Part shown: positions 34,518 to 38,247 of the stretch, piece by piece | Numbering within the stretch: position 1 is the stretch's first letter | Layout: each line of letters begins with the position of its first letter | Origin: Fomitopsis serialis | Lineage: Eukaryota > Basidiomycota > Agaricomycetes > Polyporales > Fomitopsidaceae | Reading direction: 5' to 3' | Assembly: GCF_022376445.1 (NCBI RefSeq) | Contig: NW_025955331.1 | Coordinates: forward strand, 1-38,247 | Length of the DNA: 38,247 nt | Made by a program: the position numbers and the translations under genes | Notes under the pieces: generated by a model | What the model was told of the DNA's origin: nothing | Database searches by the model: none | Seen by the model: only the letters and a program-made list of their open reading frames with translations

Positions 34518-37500
34518 ATGCCCTCGTTCCTATCCAAAGTCTTCACGCGCAAGAGAGAGGAGAAGGACGCTCCCAAGCGCACCTCAGTAGCCTCCCTCCT
34601 CGAGGGCAAGTTCGAGGCCGTCTCCCCGCCCGCGTCGCCCTCCGCGACCAACATCACGCACGCACAGCCGGCTGCGAAGGAGGACAAGAAGGAGAAGGAG
34701 AAGGAGAAGGACGCCGGGTTCTCTCTCTTCAGGACCAGGTCGCCCCGCACCACGTCTCCCAAGACAGACGCTGCGAAACCGCAGCTCCCCCACCTCACGC
34801 TCAACCTCCCCGAGGACAAGGGCAAGGACGGCCGGCAGCTTGGCGTTGTCTTTGAGGCGGACACGGGTGATCGTGGTGTCCTGCCCGACAATGTCCTTGG
34901 AGAAAGGCGACTCAGTCCCAACGAGGCGCTCAACCTCGTCAAGGCATGTTCGACAGCCATCGTAGACCGTGGTGGTCCGTACGCTTTCCTTTGAACGATG
35001 AATACCCTTCTGACCGTGTCGCAGGCCTGGAGACGCTTGGTGTCATGCACCCGCACTGGTATTCCTCGTCGCCCGACGTACAGCGCAGACTAATCTCTCT
35101 ATTTATCCTCTCCTTGGCTTCCAACAGCCCGTCCACGCTCCCTCCCTCTCCTAATTCACCCTCTGCTTTATTTAATACCGAGTTGGAATACACCCGCTCT
35201 CCGCATGATCTCGCCGCCGTCCTCCGTTGGGCCCTTCGCCATCTCCGGCTCGAGGGTGACTTCTTTGGTATCGGCAGCAGCAGTGCTGAGCCATGGCAAT
35301 GGTACAAGAAATTCTCAGAGGCTGAGCGCGTCGCGTCGTACCCTTCTGGTGCGTTCTCAAAGTTTCTCACTCCGCAACTACCCCCGGCACATCTCCGCCT
35401 TCTCGAGACGACGCTCGAGATCGTCTCGTCTCTTGCTTCGCATTCCGACCGGAGTGGTGTTTCCGGTAGCAAGCTCTCCAAGCTATTCGGCCTCTGGCTC
35501 CTCACAACCCGGAGAGCGGAGGACGGAGACGACTGGTCGACGTTCTACGCGCGATGGGAGCGCGCGGGTCGAATATTGGAGCATCTCCTCCTCGCGCAAA
35601 TCAGGTAAGCATCAATCACCGCTCCCCCGCAACGTCGACTGACCATAGTGCAGGGATGAGATGGCCCGCACGAAGATGCCCCGGCGTCTTGTCGAACTCG
35701 TCACTGGCTATCCATATCTCAAGGGTGGCGAGCCCAAAGACGAGTTCCTGCCACGACCGCGACTCTCGACGAGGATGTTCGATGCACTCTATGTTCGTGT
35801 CGAGACGCAGCTTCCCGATTTTGCGGTTGGCCAGCCCAAACAACCGCCCCAGCAGATCATCGCGGACGCTGTCAAGGCAGAAGGCACGCAGCAGGGCGAT
35901 GAGCACGTCGGCTTGTGGGAATTGCTCAAGCAGCAAGCAGACGCTACCGAGAAGGCGCCGTTGGCTGCTGAGGACGACGCCGCTCCAGCGTTGTCGCGCG
36001 TCTTCACTGATGAGACAACGCGCTTGTTCTCCATGCTCCCCACTGAGGGTTCGAAGACCGAGGCCACCACTGTCAAGCTGGAGGTCCTGGAACCTCGTGG
36101 GCGGTCACGGTCTGTCGGGGCAGGTCAGAATGGCGCGATCACGAATGGTACCAGTAGGGCCACCGCGTCCACGACGGACCTCTCGCCAAAGGACTGGACC
36201 GACTTTTCGTCTCTCGGGTTCGGCGACAGCTCTATCGGCAGGGACTTCGCCTCGACGCTCATGGACAACGACGTCGAGGTGACTGATCCTCCGCGTGTGC
36301 AGCGCGGGTCGAGCAAGAGGCAGAAGGCGAGCACGCCCCGCACGCCGTTCGATGCGTCGACGACCGGCCGCACCGTCTCGCTTCCGTCGAAGTGCGCGTC
36401 GGTCAGCGTCGTCCACATCGACGAGGCGTTCATCGACTTCTGGAGCGACGCCCTGCTCGACCCCATCGCCAAGAACTGGCCCAACTTCGTCGTGTGCCAG
36501 CTGAAGCCCATCGCCGGGCTCGAGGCGAACGGCAAGCCGCTCAGCTGGCTCGTCATCGAGCAGGTTTTCACGCGTCCGCCGCCCCCGCCCGAGCCGTCGT
36601 CGCCCGTCCTGCAGCGCGCATCGTCGCCGAAGCCGTCGCTGCGATCGAATATCTCTGGGCGCAAGAGCGCGACGTTCTCGACCGCGAAGAAGCGCTTCAC
36701 GCTCTTCTCGCCCAAGGAGCCGGTCGGGAGCCTCGACGCGAAGCTCGCGCCGCGCAAGAAGACGGGCAGGACGCCGAGGATCGGGGAGATGGGCGAGGTT
36801 CTTCCTGAGGAGCCCGAGAGCTTGCCTTCAGCTGCTCCCGCTGAGAAGCCTGAGGCAGAGACGAAGGGTCTTGGGTTGACTGGTGCCGAAGTCGCTACGG
36901 GTGTGGCTGCAGCGGCTGCTGCTACTGCTGGCACAGCTGCTGCTGCAGACTCGGGGAGGGTCAATGCTGACCTTCCGCCCGTCCCCATCGTTGAAGCGGA
37001 GGCTCCCTCCGCTGACACGGCGACCTCCGTCTCACACGTCAAGAGCGACGAAGAGCCCACGGAGAAGCCGACGAAGTTCGTCGAACATATCACTCCTCCG
37101 ACAAATACGTCGCCGGCGTCGTCGGAAGCTGCGGATGATGGTGATGCTGCAGAGTCTAAGGAGTTGCCGCCTGCTCCCGAGCCCGTCGTGCTTGCTGGAG
37201 AGACCCGGGCCCCGACGTGGCGCTCAGCACGAGTGAGCCTGTAGCTCTGGCAGAGGCTTCCGCACACACAGAGAGTGCGCTGGCAGAGGAACCGAGTGCG
37301 CCGGAAGAGGAACCGAGTGCCGCCGAGCAGCCTGCGGTTGTCGAGGAGACCCTGCCTGTACAGGAGTCGACCGAAGCCCCAATACAAGAGGTCGAGGCTA
37401 GCACAGCCGCTGCAGAGCCTGTGGTCGTCGCTCCTACCGAGCCAGAGGAGGACTTACCCGCTGCCGCACCCGTGCAGGAGGCCCCGATGTACCCGAAGTC

Positions 37501-38048
37501 GAACCAGAGGCCGAAGCACCGGCTGAAGTAACTGAGGTGCATGCAGACGTCGAGGCCGCTGCAGAACCCCCTGTTCCAGTTGCAGAACCCGTGCCGGAAG
37601 TGCTGCCAACCGAAGAGGAACCGGCTGCTGAGCCGACGTTGGCTTCCGAGACAGTTGTAGCGGAGCCGACTGCGTCTGAGGGCGCGGCCGTTGAAGACGA
37701 GCGCGAGGCAGATCAGGAGAAGGGAAGCACAAGTGGTGCTGACCCAGAACCTGCAGTCACCACACCTGAGCCGGAAGAGAGCGTATCTGAGGTCCAGGCT
37801 GACAGCATTGGTGAGCATTCTTTTAGCTTCTCGTTGTGGATTACCTGATGACATCTGTCCAGTGACTGAAGAAAAGGCTGCAGAAGCACCGGTGTCCTCA
37901 GAACTCGAGCAAGGACATGCAACAGGTACATTCGTGCAGGTCCGCGCTGCTGTAGGGCTTCACTGATATCATCATAACTTTAGACGAGACTCAGAACGGG
38001 TCTGCACATAAGGCTGACGACACCGTGGTGCCGGAAGTCGCAGCTTGA
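34518..38048 (+). CDS. Msb1/Mug8-domain protein (polarity or Rho-signalling type), two frameshifts
   Basis: Exons 34518-34974, 35025-35604, 35654-37810, 37863-37925 and 37984-38048. It starts MPSFLSKVFTRKRE. The Msb1/Mug8 domain lies at roughly residues 105-400, with LNLVKACSTAIVDRGG, LRWALRHLRLEGDFFG, YPSGAFSKFL and SGSKLSKLFGLWLL, and a conserved later block EAFIDFWSDALLDP. Msb1 in yeast works in polarised growth and Rho/Cdc42 signalling. The C-terminal third is Ala/Pro/Glu-rich. The frame shifts by -1 at 37209-37213 and again at 37481-37485, both in a GCCCCGAYGT context. With the sequence as given, translation stops at 37244 (875 residues). If both are base-call errors, the frame is open through the last two small exons, to about 1107 residues, and the phases then match. 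Confidence 0.8.
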
Positions 38049-38247
38049 ACGAGCTCTACCACTCACACATGCGGATTTGTGCCAGTGTCAAACTGTTTCC
38101 TTTGGGTTTGCGTTATGTTGAGAGGAAGATCTACAATGGTGGAGAGGTGTAGTGAGGGAGTTAGTCTTATTGATTCCAGGTTATCCGCTGAAGATACCCA
38201 TCCATCCCGGCCTATTCTTGCTGTCGCCACCATTTATGCTGCTATGC
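38049..38247. other. 3' flank of the Msb1/Mug8 gene
   Basis: Terminal 199 bases of the window. No further gene seen. Confidence 0.5.

Noticed and set aside
37160..37240. An intron explaining the first frame change in the Msb1/Mug8 gene
   Set aside because: The only GT...AG pair nearby has a length that does not restore the frame and lacks a branch-point-like string.
36125..37387. 420-codon minus-strand frame opposite the Msb1/Mug8 gene
   Set aside because: Ser/Ala/Gly-rich composition is the complement of the Ala/Pro/Glu-rich coding strand; no motif and no splice logic.

Overview
The window looks like nuclear DNA from a basidiomycete fungus, most likely an agaricomycete; Polyporales is a guess from overall style. 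The genes are cut by many short introns of about 49-68 bases with GT/GC...AG borders. One gene carries the fungal Msb1/Mug8 domain. Several genes carry an 'IGDVGY' module that I recognise, from memory, as a large uncharacterised family of Agaricomycetes. I saw no tRNA, rRNA, CRISPR array or intact transposon. All gene models were built by eye: exons were joined where splice sites, phases and paralog alignments agreed, and each model except the flagged ones closes to a multiple of three.

The left part (1-21.7 kb) is a tandem array of one gene family in three architectures. Locus A (82-1589) is a stand-alone WD40 propeller. Loci B (4006-6823), C (8158-11057) and E (18385-21142) are fusions of the IGDVGY module, built from five small exons, with a WD40 propeller on one large last exon. 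Locus D (13138-14544) keeps only the module. D' (16400-17754) is a frameshifted WD40 pseudogene. A seventh copy, G (26273-27850), lies beyond three other genes, is module-only and has one in-frame TAA. Non-coding flanks are duplicated with the genes. E is a mosaic of B-like module and C-like WD40, and its last intron has two 3' splice sites that would give either a module-only protein or the full fusion.

The right part (21.7-38.2 kb) is mostly conserved single-copy genes. They are an OTU-domain deubiquitinase (minus), a conserved protein of unknown function (plus), module copy G (plus), a four-RRM probably mitochondrial RNA-binding protein (minus), a BTB/POZ protein (minus), a UBE2S-type ubiquitin-conjugating enzyme (plus, divergent from the BTB gene) and an Msb1/Mug8-domain protein (plus) whose 3' coding part has two compensating-type frameshifts at the same short motif.

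The most interesting element is the array. A lineage-expanded module and a WD40 propeller are found apart, fused, shuffled and broken within 28 kb. This is the evolutionary behaviour expected of recognition or allorecognition genes, although nothing in the sequence proves that role.
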